Below, one piece after another: positions 57,423 through 64,000 of a DNA stretch of 64,000 nucleotides. Numbering within the stretch: position 1 is the stretch's first letter; each line of letters begins with the position of its first letter. The position numbers were made by a program, and so were the translations under genes. The DNA is taken from contig NZ_PPSK01000001.1 of assembly GCF_002903165.1 (NCBI RefSeq), positions 310,001-374,000 of the forward strand. Direction: 5' to 3'. Under the pieces are notes generated by a model. The model worked only from the letters and a program-made list of their open reading frames with translations. It did no database searches and was not told the origin of the DNA. The stretch comes from Halopseudomonas oceani. GTDB taxonomy: Bacteria; Pseudomonadota; Gammaproteobacteria; Pseudomonadales; Pseudomonadaceae.

Positions 57423-58349
57423 GTGACAGTGTTACGAGCGAAAAATTTTATTTCTAAATTCTGCCAGAATAAGAAGCTGAGGCTTTTTGCGGACATTGTA
57501 ATTCTTATATCAACCTCTTATTTGATGTTAAAAAAGCTGTCTGGGTTCTCTTTGACAGGTTGGCTAATAAATAATGCATTTCATCAGCCGCTTATAAATT
57601 TCTTTGTGGTGGTTTCGGTAGCGGTTATCATTTTCTGCGTAATAATAAAGATGGTGACTATATATTTTGATGCCTTTCCGCCGTTAAATCATGGGTTAGT
57701 CGAGCCAGACGAAATTTCTAACTGCTTGTATCGTATAAATAGTGAGGTCGGTGAGCATGTAAGCAGGTGCTCGGCAGACGAAAATCTCGATATTCGCTCT
57801 ATCTGCGAGCAGCATGGCTTTAAGGTTAATGCTGCTCTTATCGTTGATTCCCTAGCAGAGCATATCCGGAAGTCGATAAAGAACATTAAAGTAAAGCGCA
57901 AGGATTTGTTTATATCTCTTTATTGTGTGAATGAAGAAAGTGGGTGTCTAGAGTATATGCTTCATTACGATTCGAAAAGAGATCTGGTGGAAACGAAAAG
58001 CATCAGTTTGAACTCGGAAAAATACCAAGAGTATGAAAGTGTAAAGTGTCTCCGGTCGAACAATACTACCGCTTGCGTTCTAGACAAGAAGCGCTATGCT
58101 AAAGGTGCTTCTAAAAGGCACAAGACAATTGAGCATTACATAGGCTGTAAGCTTTCTTCAGAGCATAAGGTTTTTGCGTTTTTAAATATAGAGTTTCACA
58201 ATAGTGCGATTTTTCCTGAGGAGTCTGACATGCAGGACTTTCTTGAAGAGCATGTCTATCCGTTTAAGCTTTTGCTTGAATATCAGTTTTTAAAGAAAGA
58301 GTTTTTCTCGCATCTGAAAAGTCTTGATGAATATAGGAGGGTTGCATGA
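57423..58349 (+). CDS. Two-TM membrane protein with possible GAF-like C-terminal domain, unknown function
   Basis: 308 aa from GTG 57423 (AAAGGAG lies about 10 nt upstream; a TTG at 57390 is an alternative). Two hydrophobic helices, one in the stretch LFADIVILISTSYLMLKK and one in FFVVVSVAVIIFCVIIKMV, then about 210 soluble residues. The end of that part (HYIGCKLSSEHKVFAFLNIE, then a short acidic stretch and a final helix) has the look of a GAF fold, but this is only an impression. Codon use is AT-rich, unlike all core genes here, so recent transfer is likely. It is translationally coupled to a 58-aa ORF. Confidence 0.7.
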   Translation: MTVLRAKNFISKFCQNKKLRLFADIVILISTSYLMLKKLSGFSLTGWLINNAFHQPLINFFVVVSVAVIIFCVIIKMVTIYFDAFPPLNHGLVEPDEISNCLYRINSEVGEHVSRCSADENLDIRSICEQHGFKVNAALIVDSLAEHIRKSIKNIKVKRKDLFISLYCVNEESGCLEYMLHYDSKRDLVETKSISLNSEKYQEYESVKCLRSNNTTACVLDKKRYAKGASKRHKTIEHYIGCKLSSEHKVFAFLNIEFHNSAIFPEESDMQDFLEEHVYPFKLLLEYQFLKKEFFSHLKSLDEYRRVA

Positions 58350-58522
58350 AAGATGTTTCCTTTTCCTCTAATGGGAAGCTGTTTGAAGAGGTTGAACAGC
58401 TAAAGAAAATTATACGTGATGAGATTTACAATAAATCGCGTAATCTCTCGTGCAGCCCTTCGTTTCAGATCCATGAAAGATCGGCATCTTCCTGCAAGCA
58501 TGAACGCGGCAATAAAAAATAA
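58346..58522 (+). CDS. 58-aa hypothetical protein coupled to the two-TM gene
   Basis: ATG 58346 overlaps the stop of the upstream gene (ATGA), and AGGAGG stands 6 nt before it, one of the best ribosome sites in the window. Protein: MKDVSFSSNGKLFEEVEQLK followed by a charged helix and a Ser/Cys-rich tail ending in RGNKK. AT-rich like its partner. Not recognised. The coupling implies the two products work together. Confidence 0.6.
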   Translation: MKDVSFSSNGKLFEEVEQLKKIIRDEIYNKSRNLSCSPSFQIHERSASSCKHERGNKK

Positions 58523-58750
58523 ATAGTAAGCAGAGTAAGTGGTTTGGAGGGGATAGCCTTTGCTAGCAGGAACTAAAATGGCCGGAAGCTTATTTTCCTT
58601 GCCATTTTCTGCTGCGCTGAAAGCTCTGTTCGTAAGTATGTAATTAGAAAAATTGTCGGCGAAATTGGGGGTAGATGAACATTGATAGCGTGAAATGTTC
58701 GTTTGCACCCCCTGATTTCCATCCGCTGTACTCACTACAGATTATCCTGA

Positions 58751-58784
58751 CCGCTTCCCGCTTCCCGCTTCCCGCTTCCCGCTT
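58751..58784. repeat. Tandem heptanucleotide repeat CCGCTTC
   Basis: Nearly five head-to-tail copies of CCGCTTC (last one ends in G). On the minus strand the unit reads GAAGCGG, so it belongs to the same AAGCNN heptad family as the arrays at 29769, 60471, 60579 and 62251. Confidence 0.85.
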
Positions 58785-58809
58785 GACTCATTAGCGCTCA
58801 TTGGCTTAC

Positions 58810-58827
58810 CTTTACGTTAACGTAAAG
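58810..58827. promoter_or_regulatory. Probable LiuR operator
   Basis: Perfect 18-bp palindrome CTTTACGTTAACGTAAAG, 19 bp before liuR. MerR-family regulators bind such palindromes within the promoter spacer. It would control liuR and the liuABCD genes behind it. Confidence 0.8.
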
Positions 58828-58846
58828 CAACCCAAGCCGCTGCTCC

Positions 58847-59224
58847 ATGACCCAGACCTACAGCATTTCCGATCTCGCCCGTGAGCTGGATATCACTACG
58901 CGGGCGATTCGTTTTTATGAGGAGCAGAACATGCTCAGCCCCGAGCGTCGCGGGCAGGAGCGGGTTTATAGCCCTCGGGACAAGGTGATTCTCAAGCTGA
59001 TTCTGCGCGGTAAGCGCATTGGCTTTTCGCTGGCGGAGTGTCGGGAGCTGATTGAGCTGTACGACCCGGGCCACGGTAATCGCAAGCAGCTGGAGACCTT
59101 CCTGGACAAGATCACCCAGCGCCGTGCGCAGCTGGCGCAGCAGTTGCTGGATATCGAGCAGATGCAGATCGAGCTGGATACCGCGGAGGAGCGCTGTCGA
59201 ACGGCGTTGGAACAGACCCGGTAG
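58847..59224 (+). CDS. liuR: MerR-family regulator of leucine/isovalerate catabolism
   Basis: 125 aa. N-terminal winged helix (YSISDLARELDITTRAIRFYEEQNMLSP) and a C-terminal dimerising helix rich in Gln, Leu and Glu. No Cys cluster for metal sensing, which fits a metabolite sensor. First gene of the liu operon, directly behind the palindrome. Confidence 0.92.
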   Translation: MTQTYSISDLARELDITTRAIRFYEEQNMLSPERRGQERVYSPRDKVILKLILRGKRIGFSLAECRELIELYDPGHGNRKQLETFLDKITQRRAQLAQQLLDIEQMQIELDTAEERCRTALEQTR

Positions 59225-59276
59225 CCGTTCGCTTTCCCTTTTAAAGCCTAGATAAAAACAAATACAGGTGACCCCC

Positions 59277-60440
59277 ATGCATTACCCATCGCTGAACTTC
59301 GGTCTTGGCGAGACCATCGACATGCTGCGCGAGCAGACCCGCAACTTGGTTGATGCCGAGCTGGCGCCGCGCGCGGCGGAGATCGACCGGGAGAATCAGT
59401 TTCCGCAGGACATGTGGCGGCGCTTTGGTGACATGGGGCTGCTGGGCATTACCGTGCCTGAGGAGTATGGCGGCTCTGGGCTGGGGTATCTGGCGCATGT
59501 GGTGGCGATGGAGGAGATCAGCCGTGGATCGGCGTCGGTGGGCTTGTCCTACGGGGCGCATTCCAACCTGTGCGTGAATCAGATCAACCGCAACGGCACG
59601 CCGGAGCAGAAGGCAAAATACCTGCCCAAGCTGATCAGCGGCGAGCATATCGGGGCGTTGGCGATGAGCGAGCCGAACGCCGGGTCCGATGTGGTCAGCA
59701 TGAAGTTGCGGGCGGAGCGCCGTGGTGACCACTTCGTGCTCAATGGCAGCAAGATGTGGATCACTAACGGCCCAGACGCGCACGTTTACGTTATTTACGC
59801 CAAGACCGAGCCGGAAAAAGGGCCGCACGGCATCACCGCCTTTATCGTCGAGCGCGATTGGGCCGGCTTCTCCCGCAGTCCCAAACTGGACAAGCTGGGC
59901 ATGCGCGGCTCAAACACCTGCGAGCTGGTGTTCGACAACGTCGAGGTGCCGGTGGAGAACATCCTTGGTCAGGTCAACGGCGGCGTGAAGGTGCTGATGA
60001 GCGGGCTGGATTATGAGCGCGTTGTGCTTTCCGGTGGCCCGACCGGGATCATGCAGAGCTGCATGGACGTGGTGGTGCCCTATATCCACGACCGTCAGCA
60101 GTTCGGCCAGAGCATCGGTGAGTTCCAGCTGATCCAGGGCAAGGTCGCCGACATGTATACCCAACTCAACGCCAGCCGCGCCTATCTGTATGCCGTGGCA
60201 CAGGCCTGCGACCGTGGCGAGACCACCCGCAAGGACGCCGCCGGGGTGATTCTCTACACCGCCGAGAGCGCGACCCAGATGGCGCTGGACGCGATCCAGA
60301 TTCTCGGCGGCAACGGTTACATCAACGATTACCCCACCGGCCGCCTGCTGCGCGACGCCAAACTGTACGAGATTGGTGCGGGCACCAGTGAGATTCGGCG
60401 GATGTTGATTGGACGGGAGTTGTTTAATGAGACGCGGTGA
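59277..60440 (+). CDS. liuA: Isovaleryl-CoA dehydrogenase
   Basis: FAD acyl-CoA dehydrogenase oxidising isovaleryl-CoA to 3-methylcrotonyl-CoA in leucine breakdown. 387 aa from ATG 59277 ([20 protein letters not shown]), AGGTGA 5-6 nt upstream; GTG 59268 is inside that ribosome site. Motifs [13 protein letters not shown] and [15 protein letters not shown] [20 protein letters not shown] are typical. The catalytic Glu is expected in [10 protein letters not shown], as in isovaleryl-CoA dehydrogenases. Confidence 0.95.
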   Translation: MHYPSLNFGLGETIDMLREQTRNLVDAELAPRAAEIDRENQFPQDMWRRFGDMGLLGITVPEEYGGSGLGYLAHVVAMEEISRGSASVGLSYGAHSNLCVNQINRNGTPEQKAKYLPKLISGEHIGALAMSEPNAGSDVVSMKLRAERRGDHFVLNGSKMWITNGPDAHVYVIYAKTEPEKGPHGITAFIVERDWAGFSRSPKLDKLGMRGSNTCELVFDNVEVPVENILGQVNGGVKVLMSGLDYERVVLSGGPTGIMQSCMDVVVPYIHDRQQFGQSIGEFQLIQGKVADMYTQLNASRAYLYAVAQACDRGETTRKDAAGVILYTAESATQMALDAIQILGGNGYINDYPTGRLLRDAKLYEIGAGTSEIRRMLIGRELFNETR

Positions 60441-60470
60441 GGCAGCGGCAAGACGGATGGCCGCCCCCTG

Positions 60471-60606
60471 TAAGCGGCAAGCGGCAAGCAGCACTGAGAT
60501 GCCTTGGGGTTGGGTGCACCTAGTTAACGTGGGTGGCGAAGTCCTGTCTGGCAAAAATGGTGGAGCGGCTAGGGTTGGCTTGCAGCTTGCGGCTTGCGGC
60601 TTGCAG
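60471..60606. repeat. Heptad-periodic repeat pair between liuA and liuB
   Basis: Left arm TAAGCGG, CAAGCGG, CAAGCAG (60471-60491). Right arm CTTGCAG, CTTGCGG, CTTGCGG, CTTGCAG (60579-60606). The arms are inverted and complementary in most positions of each heptad, so a large hairpin can form in the 186-bp gap. Confidence 0.75.
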
Positions 60607-60626
60607 CTGGCCGGGGAGCAAAAGCG

Positions 60627-62234
60627 ATGAGCGTCCTACCAACCCAAATCACCCCCAGCTCACCGGAATACGCGGCCAACGCGAAGGCCATGCGCTCCCT
60701 GGTCAGCGAGCTGCAAAGCCTGCTGGCAGGCATTGCCGAGGGCGGTGGCGAGGCGGCGAATGCGCGGCATCTGGCGCGGGGCAAGCTGTTGCCGCGTCAG
60801 CGCGTGGATGCGCTGCTCGATCCGGGTTCGGCCTTTCTGGAGATCGGCCAGCTGGCCGCCCATGAGGTCTATGGCGAGTCGGTGCCGGCGGCCGGGGTGA
60901 TTGCCGGTATCGGCCGGATCGAGGGCGTTGAGTGCATGATCATCGCCAATGACGCCACGGTGAAGGGTGGTTCCTACTATCCGCTGAGCGTGAAGAAGCA
61001 CCTGCGGGCGCAGACTATCGCCCGCGAGAACCGTCTGCCGTGCGTCTATCTGGTTGATTCGGGCGGCGCCAACCTGCCACGCCAGGACGAGGTGTTCCCG
61101 GACCGTGAGCACTTCGGGCGGATCTTCTTCAATCAGGCCAATATGAGCGCGGCGGGCATTCCGCAGATTGCTGTGGTGATGGGCTCCTGCACCGCGGGTG
61201 GCGCCTATGTGCCGGCGATGGCCGACGAGACCATCATGGTGCGCGAACAGGCGACCATCTTCCTCGCCGGGCCGCCGCTGGTGAAGGCGGCGACGGGTGA
61301 GGTGGTCAGCGCCGAGGCGCTGGGCGGCGCGGATGTGCATTGCCGCACCTCGGGCGTGGCCGACCATTACGCCGAGAACGACGAACACGCCCTGGCCCTC
61401 GCCCGTCGCTGCATTGCCAATCTGAACTGGCATAAGCAGGGTGAGCTGAACTGCCGCCCGGTGCTGCCGCCGCGCTATCCGGTGGACGAGTTGTACGGGG
61501 TGATTCCGGCTGACAGCAAGCAGCCGTTCGACGTGCGCGAGGTGATTGCGCGGCTGGTCGACGACAGCGCCTTCGATGAATTCAAGGCGCTGTTCGGCAC
61601 CACGCTGGTCTGCGGTTTTGCGCATCTGCACGGCTATCCGGTGGCGATTCTGGCCAACAACGGCATCCTGTTTTCCGAGGCCGCGCAGAAGGGCGCGCAC
61701 TTTATCGAGCTGGCCTGCCAGCGCGGCATTCCGCTGCTTTTCCTGCAGAACATCACCGGCTTTATGGTCGGCAAGAAGTACGAGGAAGGCGGCATCGCCA
61801 AGCACGGCGCCAAGCTGGTCACTGCGGTGGCCTGCGCCCGGGTGCCCAAGTTCACGGTGATTATCGGCGGCAGCTTTGGCGCCGGAAACTACGGCATGTG
61901 TGGCCGCGCTTACGATCCACGTTTTTTGTGGATGTGGCCGAATGCGCGCATCTCGGTGATGGGCGCCGAACAGGCCGCGGGCGTGCTGGTGCAGGTCAAG
62001 CAGGAGCAGGCCGAGCGCAGTGGCGAGCAGTTCAGCGCCGAGCAGGCCGACGCCCTGCGCCGGCCGATCCTCGATCAATACGAACGCCAGGGCCACCCCT
62101 ACTATGCCAGCGCCCGCCTGTGGGATGACGGCGTGATCGACCCGGCGCAGACGAGGGATGTGCTGGGGTTGGCGATATCGGCGGCGTTGGGGGCGCCTAT
62201 ACCGGCTAGCACGTTCGGTGTTTTCCGGATGTAG
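60627..62234 (+). CDS. liuB: 3-methylcrotonyl-CoA carboxylase, carboxyltransferase (beta) subunit
   Basis: Transfers carboxyl from biotin to 3-methylcrotonyl-CoA. 535 aa from ATG 60627, GGGGAG about 8 nt upstream; eleven codons further upstream in frame lie in the heptad repeat and are rejected. Conserved [30 protein letters not shown] and [16 protein letters not shown]. Works with the biotin subunit LiuD, encoded two genes downstream. Confidence 0.96.
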   Translation: MSVLPTQITPSSPEYAANAKAMRSLVSELQSLLAGIAEGGGEAANARHLARGKLLPRQRVDALLDPGSAFLEIGQLAAHEVYGESVPAAGVIAGIGRIEGVECMIIANDATVKGGSYYPLSVKKHLRAQTIARENRLPCVYLVDSGGANLPRQDEVFPDREHFGRIFFNQANMSAAGIPQIAVVMGSCTAGGAYVPAMADETIMVREQATIFLAGPPLVKAATGEVVSAEALGGADVHCRTSGVADHYAENDEHALALARRCIANLNWHKQGELNCRPVLPPRYPVDELYGVIPADSKQPFDVREVIARLVDDSAFDEFKALFGTTLVCGFAHLHGYPVAILANNGILFSEAAQKGAHFIELACQRGIPLLFLQNITGFMVGKKYEEGGIAKHGAKLVTAVACARVPKFTVIIGGSFGAGNYGMCGRAYDPRFLWMWPNARISVMGAEQAAGVLVQVKQEQAERSGEQFSAEQADALRRPILDQYERQGHPYYASARLWDDGVIDPAQTRDVLGLAISAALGAPIPASTFGVFRM

Positions 62235-62250
62235 CGGCGCACATCAGCGG

Positions 62251-62380
62251 CAAGCTGCAAGCTACAAGCAGCAAGCTGACCGAGTCCGCTTCTGGCTTTT
62301 GCGCTTTAGAAAGCCCTGCGTTGGCTTGGGTTAGGAAACGAGCATTTGGGCTGCACGGACAGCTTGCCGCTTGCAGCTGC
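62251..62380. repeat. Heptad-periodic repeat pair between liuB and liuC
   Basis: Left arm is four consecutive heptads CAAGCTG, CAAGCTA, CAAGCAG, CAAGCTG (62251-62278). Right arm CAGCTTG, CCGCTTG, CAGCTGC (62360-62380) is inverted. Arms match over 22 nt with three differences. Confidence 0.75.
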
Positions 62381-62419
62381 GCGAGCAAGAGCGCGCCAGC
62401 CACCAATCGAGAAAACAAC

Positions 62420-63220
62420 ATGAATGCTTACGAAACAATAGAACTCGAATTCCGCGCAGACGGTGTGGCGACGCTCTGGCTTGCTCGCGCAAGCAAGAAC
62501 AACGCCTTTAACGCCCAGATGATCCGCGAGCTGCTGGACGCCCTGGATGCGGTCGCGGCCAACCCGGCGGTGCGCTTTATGCTGCTGCGGGGGCGTGGCA
62601 AGCACTTCTCTGCCGGTGCCGATCTGGCCTGGATGCGCGATTGCGCGGCGCTGGATTACAACGCCAATCTGGATGACGCCCGCGAGCTGGCCCAGCTGAT
62701 GGCCTCGCTGGCGCAGCTCAAGGTGCCGACGCTGGCGGTGGTACAGGGCGCGGCCTTTGGTGGCGCGCTGGGGCTGATCAGCTGCTGCGATATGGCGATT
62801 GGCGCGGACGACGCGCTGTTCAGCCTGTCGGAGGTGCGCATTGGTCTGCTGCCGGCGGTGATCAGTCCGTACGTTACCCAGGCCATCGGCGCTCGCGCCA
62901 CCCGCCGCTACGCGCTGACCGCCGAACGCTTTGACGGGCTGCGGGCCTGCGAGCTGGGGCTGCTGGCCGAGTGTTATCCGGCGGCCGAACTGGAGGCGGC
63001 GCTCGATCAGTGGGTCGCCAACCTGCTGCTGAACGGCCCGCAGGCGATGATGGCCACCAAGGCGCTGTTGCAGGAGGTCGGGCTGGGCGCCATGAGCACG
63101 CCGCTGCGTCGCTACACCGAGGCAGCGATTGCCCGGGTGCGGAACAGCCCCGAAGGTCAGGAGGGCCTGTCGGCCTTCCTGGAAAAACGCCAACCCGACT
63201 GGTGCGCGAGCCATGATTGA
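62420..63220 (+). CDS. liuC: 3-methylglutaconyl-CoA hydratase (enoyl-CoA hydratase family)
   Basis: Hydrates 3-methylglutaconyl-CoA to HMG-CoA. 266 aa from ATG 62420; an upstream in-frame start at 62321 would extend through the heptad repeat. Crotonase motifs GKHFSAGADLAWM and VQGAAFGGALGLISCCDMAI form the oxyanion hole; the catalytic Glu is expected in FSLSEVRIGLLP. Overlaps liuD by 8 bp. Confidence 0.92.
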   Translation: MNAYETIELEFRADGVATLWLARASKNNAFNAQMIRELLDALDAVAANPAVRFMLLRGRGKHFSAGADLAWMRDCAALDYNANLDDARELAQLMASLAQLKVPTLAVVQGAAFGGALGLISCCDMAIGADDALFSLSEVRIGLLPAVISPYVTQAIGARATRRYALTAERFDGLRACELGLLAECYPAAELEAALDQWVANLLLNGPQAMMATKALLQEVGLGAMSTPLRRYTEAAIARVRNSPEGQEGLSAFLEKRQPDWCASHD

Positions 63221-64000
63221 TTCCCTGCTGATTGCCAACCGCGGCGAAATTGCCTGCCGCATCATGCGCACCGCGCGCGAGCTGGGTATCGCTACCGTGG
63301 CGGTGCACAGTGATACCGACCGCGACGCCCTGCACGTGCGCAGCGCCGATCAGGCGGTCAACCTCGGTGGCGCCCGCCCGAGTGACAGTTACCTCAAGGT
63401 CGAGGCGATCATCGCCGCGGCCAAAGCCGCCGGCGCCAATGCGATTCACCCGGGTTACGGCTTTCTCTCCGAGAACGCCGACTTTGCCCGCGCGGTGGCC
63501 GCCGCCGGGTTGATCTTTGTCGGCCCACCGGCCAGCGCGATTGACGCCATGGGCAGCAAGTCGGCGGCCAAGGCGCTGATGGAAACCGCCGGGGTGCCGC
63601 TGGTGCCCGGGTATCACGGCGCCGATCAGGCGCTGGAGACCTTCCGTGTCGAGGCCGCCAAGATTGGCTACCCGGTGCTGCTCAAGGCGGCGGCTGGCGG
63701 CGGCGGCAAGGGCATGAAGGTGGTCGAATCGGAAGCGGAGCTGAGCGAGGCGCTGTCCTCCGCCCAGCGTGAAGCGCAGGCGGCCTTTGGCGATGCGCGC
63801 ATGCTGGTCGAGAAATACGTGCTGCAGCCGCGCCACGTCGAGATTCAGGTGTTTGCCGATCAGCACGGCAACGCGGTGTATCTGGCCGAGCGCGATTGCT
63901 CGATCCAGCGCCGTCACCAGAAGGTGGTGGAAGAAGCCCCGGCACCGGGCCTGTCGCCCGAGCTGCGCCGCGCCATGGGCGAGGCGGCGGTCACCGCGGC
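63213..64000 (+). CDS. liuD: 3-methylcrotonyl-CoA carboxylase, biotin-containing (alpha) subunit, 3' truncated by window
   Basis: Starts at ATG 63213 (MIDSLLIANRGEIACRIMRT) and stays open to the window edge, 262 codons of a protein usually about 650 aa. Visible are the biotin carboxylase N-domain (IHPGYGFLSENADFA), the ATP-grasp loop AAAGGGGKGMKVV, and EKYVLQPRHVEIQVFAD. The lysine-biotin domain lies outside. Overlaps liuC, as in other liu operons. Confidence 0.96.
   Translation, partial: MIDSLLIANRGEIACRIMRTARELGIATVAVHSDTDRDALHVRSADQAVNLGGARPSDSYLKVEAIIAAAKAAGANAIHPGYGFLSENADFARAVAAAGLIFVGPPASAIDAMGSKSAAKALMETAGVPLVPGYHGADQALETFRVEAAKIGYPVLLKAAAGGGGKGMKVVESEAELSEALSSAQREAQAAFGDARMLVEKYVLQPRHVEIQVFADQHGNAVYLAERDCSIQRRHQKVVEEAPAPGLSPELRRAMGEAAVTA

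Larger units (their letters stand above)
58523..58846. other. Intergenic region before liuR
   Basis: 324 bp. AT-rich to about 58735, no gene accepted. Then a heptad tandem repeat (58751-58784) and the liu operator (58810-58827). Confidence 0.6.

Noticed and set aside
58400-58735. 111-aa open frame on the minus strand with one hydrophobic stretch
   Set aside because: GTG start without a ribosome site, overlaps most of the 58-aa ORF that has an excellent one, and its sequence shows no family features.
60471-60606. Heptad repeats considered as a CRISPR array
   Set aside because: Unit is 7 nt with no spacers and no cas genes nearby.

Overview
The window is the origin-proximal chromosome of a Pseudomonas-lineage gammaproteobacterium (family Pseudomonadaceae, by gene content and order; species not determined). 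The order atpD-G-A-H-F-E-B-I / parB-parA-rsmG-mnmG / mnmE-yidC-yidD-rnpA-rpmH / dnaA-dnaN-recF-gyrB, then plsC-gmhB-glyS-glyQ, tag, an lpxL-like gene, def-fmt-rsmB-trkA, dprA-tsaC-hemF-aroE and the trpBA-trpI divergon, is the arrangement familiar from the start of Pseudomonas genomes. Codon usage is GC-rich and uniform except around 56.7-58.8 kb.

Layout. 1-6617 (minus): F1Fo ATP synthase operon, atpD cut by the window edge. 6920-11158 (minus): parB-parA partition genes, rsmG and mnmG. 11159-11750: AT-rich region with DnaA boxes. 11751-16463 (plus): a cytosine-use block, codB-pucR-codA, with overlapping stops and starts, then a DHA2-type MFS exporter; it sits between mnmG and mnmE. 16467-20408 (minus): mnmE, yidC, yidD, rnpA, rpmH. 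20409-21006: oriC. 21007-27181 (plus): dnaA, dnaN, recF (carrying two perfect parS sites), gyrB. 27242-32837 (minus): PilU-like ATPase, acyltransferase, gmhB, glyS, glyQ. 33086-34417: small autotransporter. 34511-37143 (minus): threonine dehydratase with a leader peptide and attenuator, MscS channel, FKBP. 37215-39116 (plus): tag, lpxL-like, PilZ. 39126-44810 (minus): def-fmt-rsmB-trkA-trkH. 44950-49546 (plus): LysM protein, dprA, tsaC, hemF, aroE. 49537-51533 (minus): trpBA, divergent from trpI, which is followed by a lipoprotein metallopeptidase and an alcohol dehydrogenase-like gene.

54604-58846 is an accessory, repeat-rich tract. It holds an EamA exporter bracketed by two diverged copies of a roughly 300-bp structured repeat, several palindromic repeat families, a small basic protein, and an AT-rich two-gene unit (a two-TM protein with a possible GAF-like C-terminus plus a 58-aa partner). 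58847 to the end is the leucine/isovalerate catabolic operon liuR-A-B-C-D, with an 18-bp palindromic operator upstream; liuD is cut by the window edge.

Most notable observations: (i) the mnmG-upstream region and the rpmH-dnaA region carry four DnaA-box-like 9-mers at identical relative offsets (0/100/118/180 bp), so they look like two copies of one origin module; (ii) the two ~300-bp repeats differ by paired, compensatory changes in long helices, as expected of a selected RNA or ssDNA structure; (iii) an Ile/Thr-rich leader peptide and terminator precede the short threonine dehydratase; (iv) heptad-periodic CAAGCNN arrays lie in and beside the liu operon and between glyS and gmhB; (v) an unrecognised AT-rich two-gene membrane unit.
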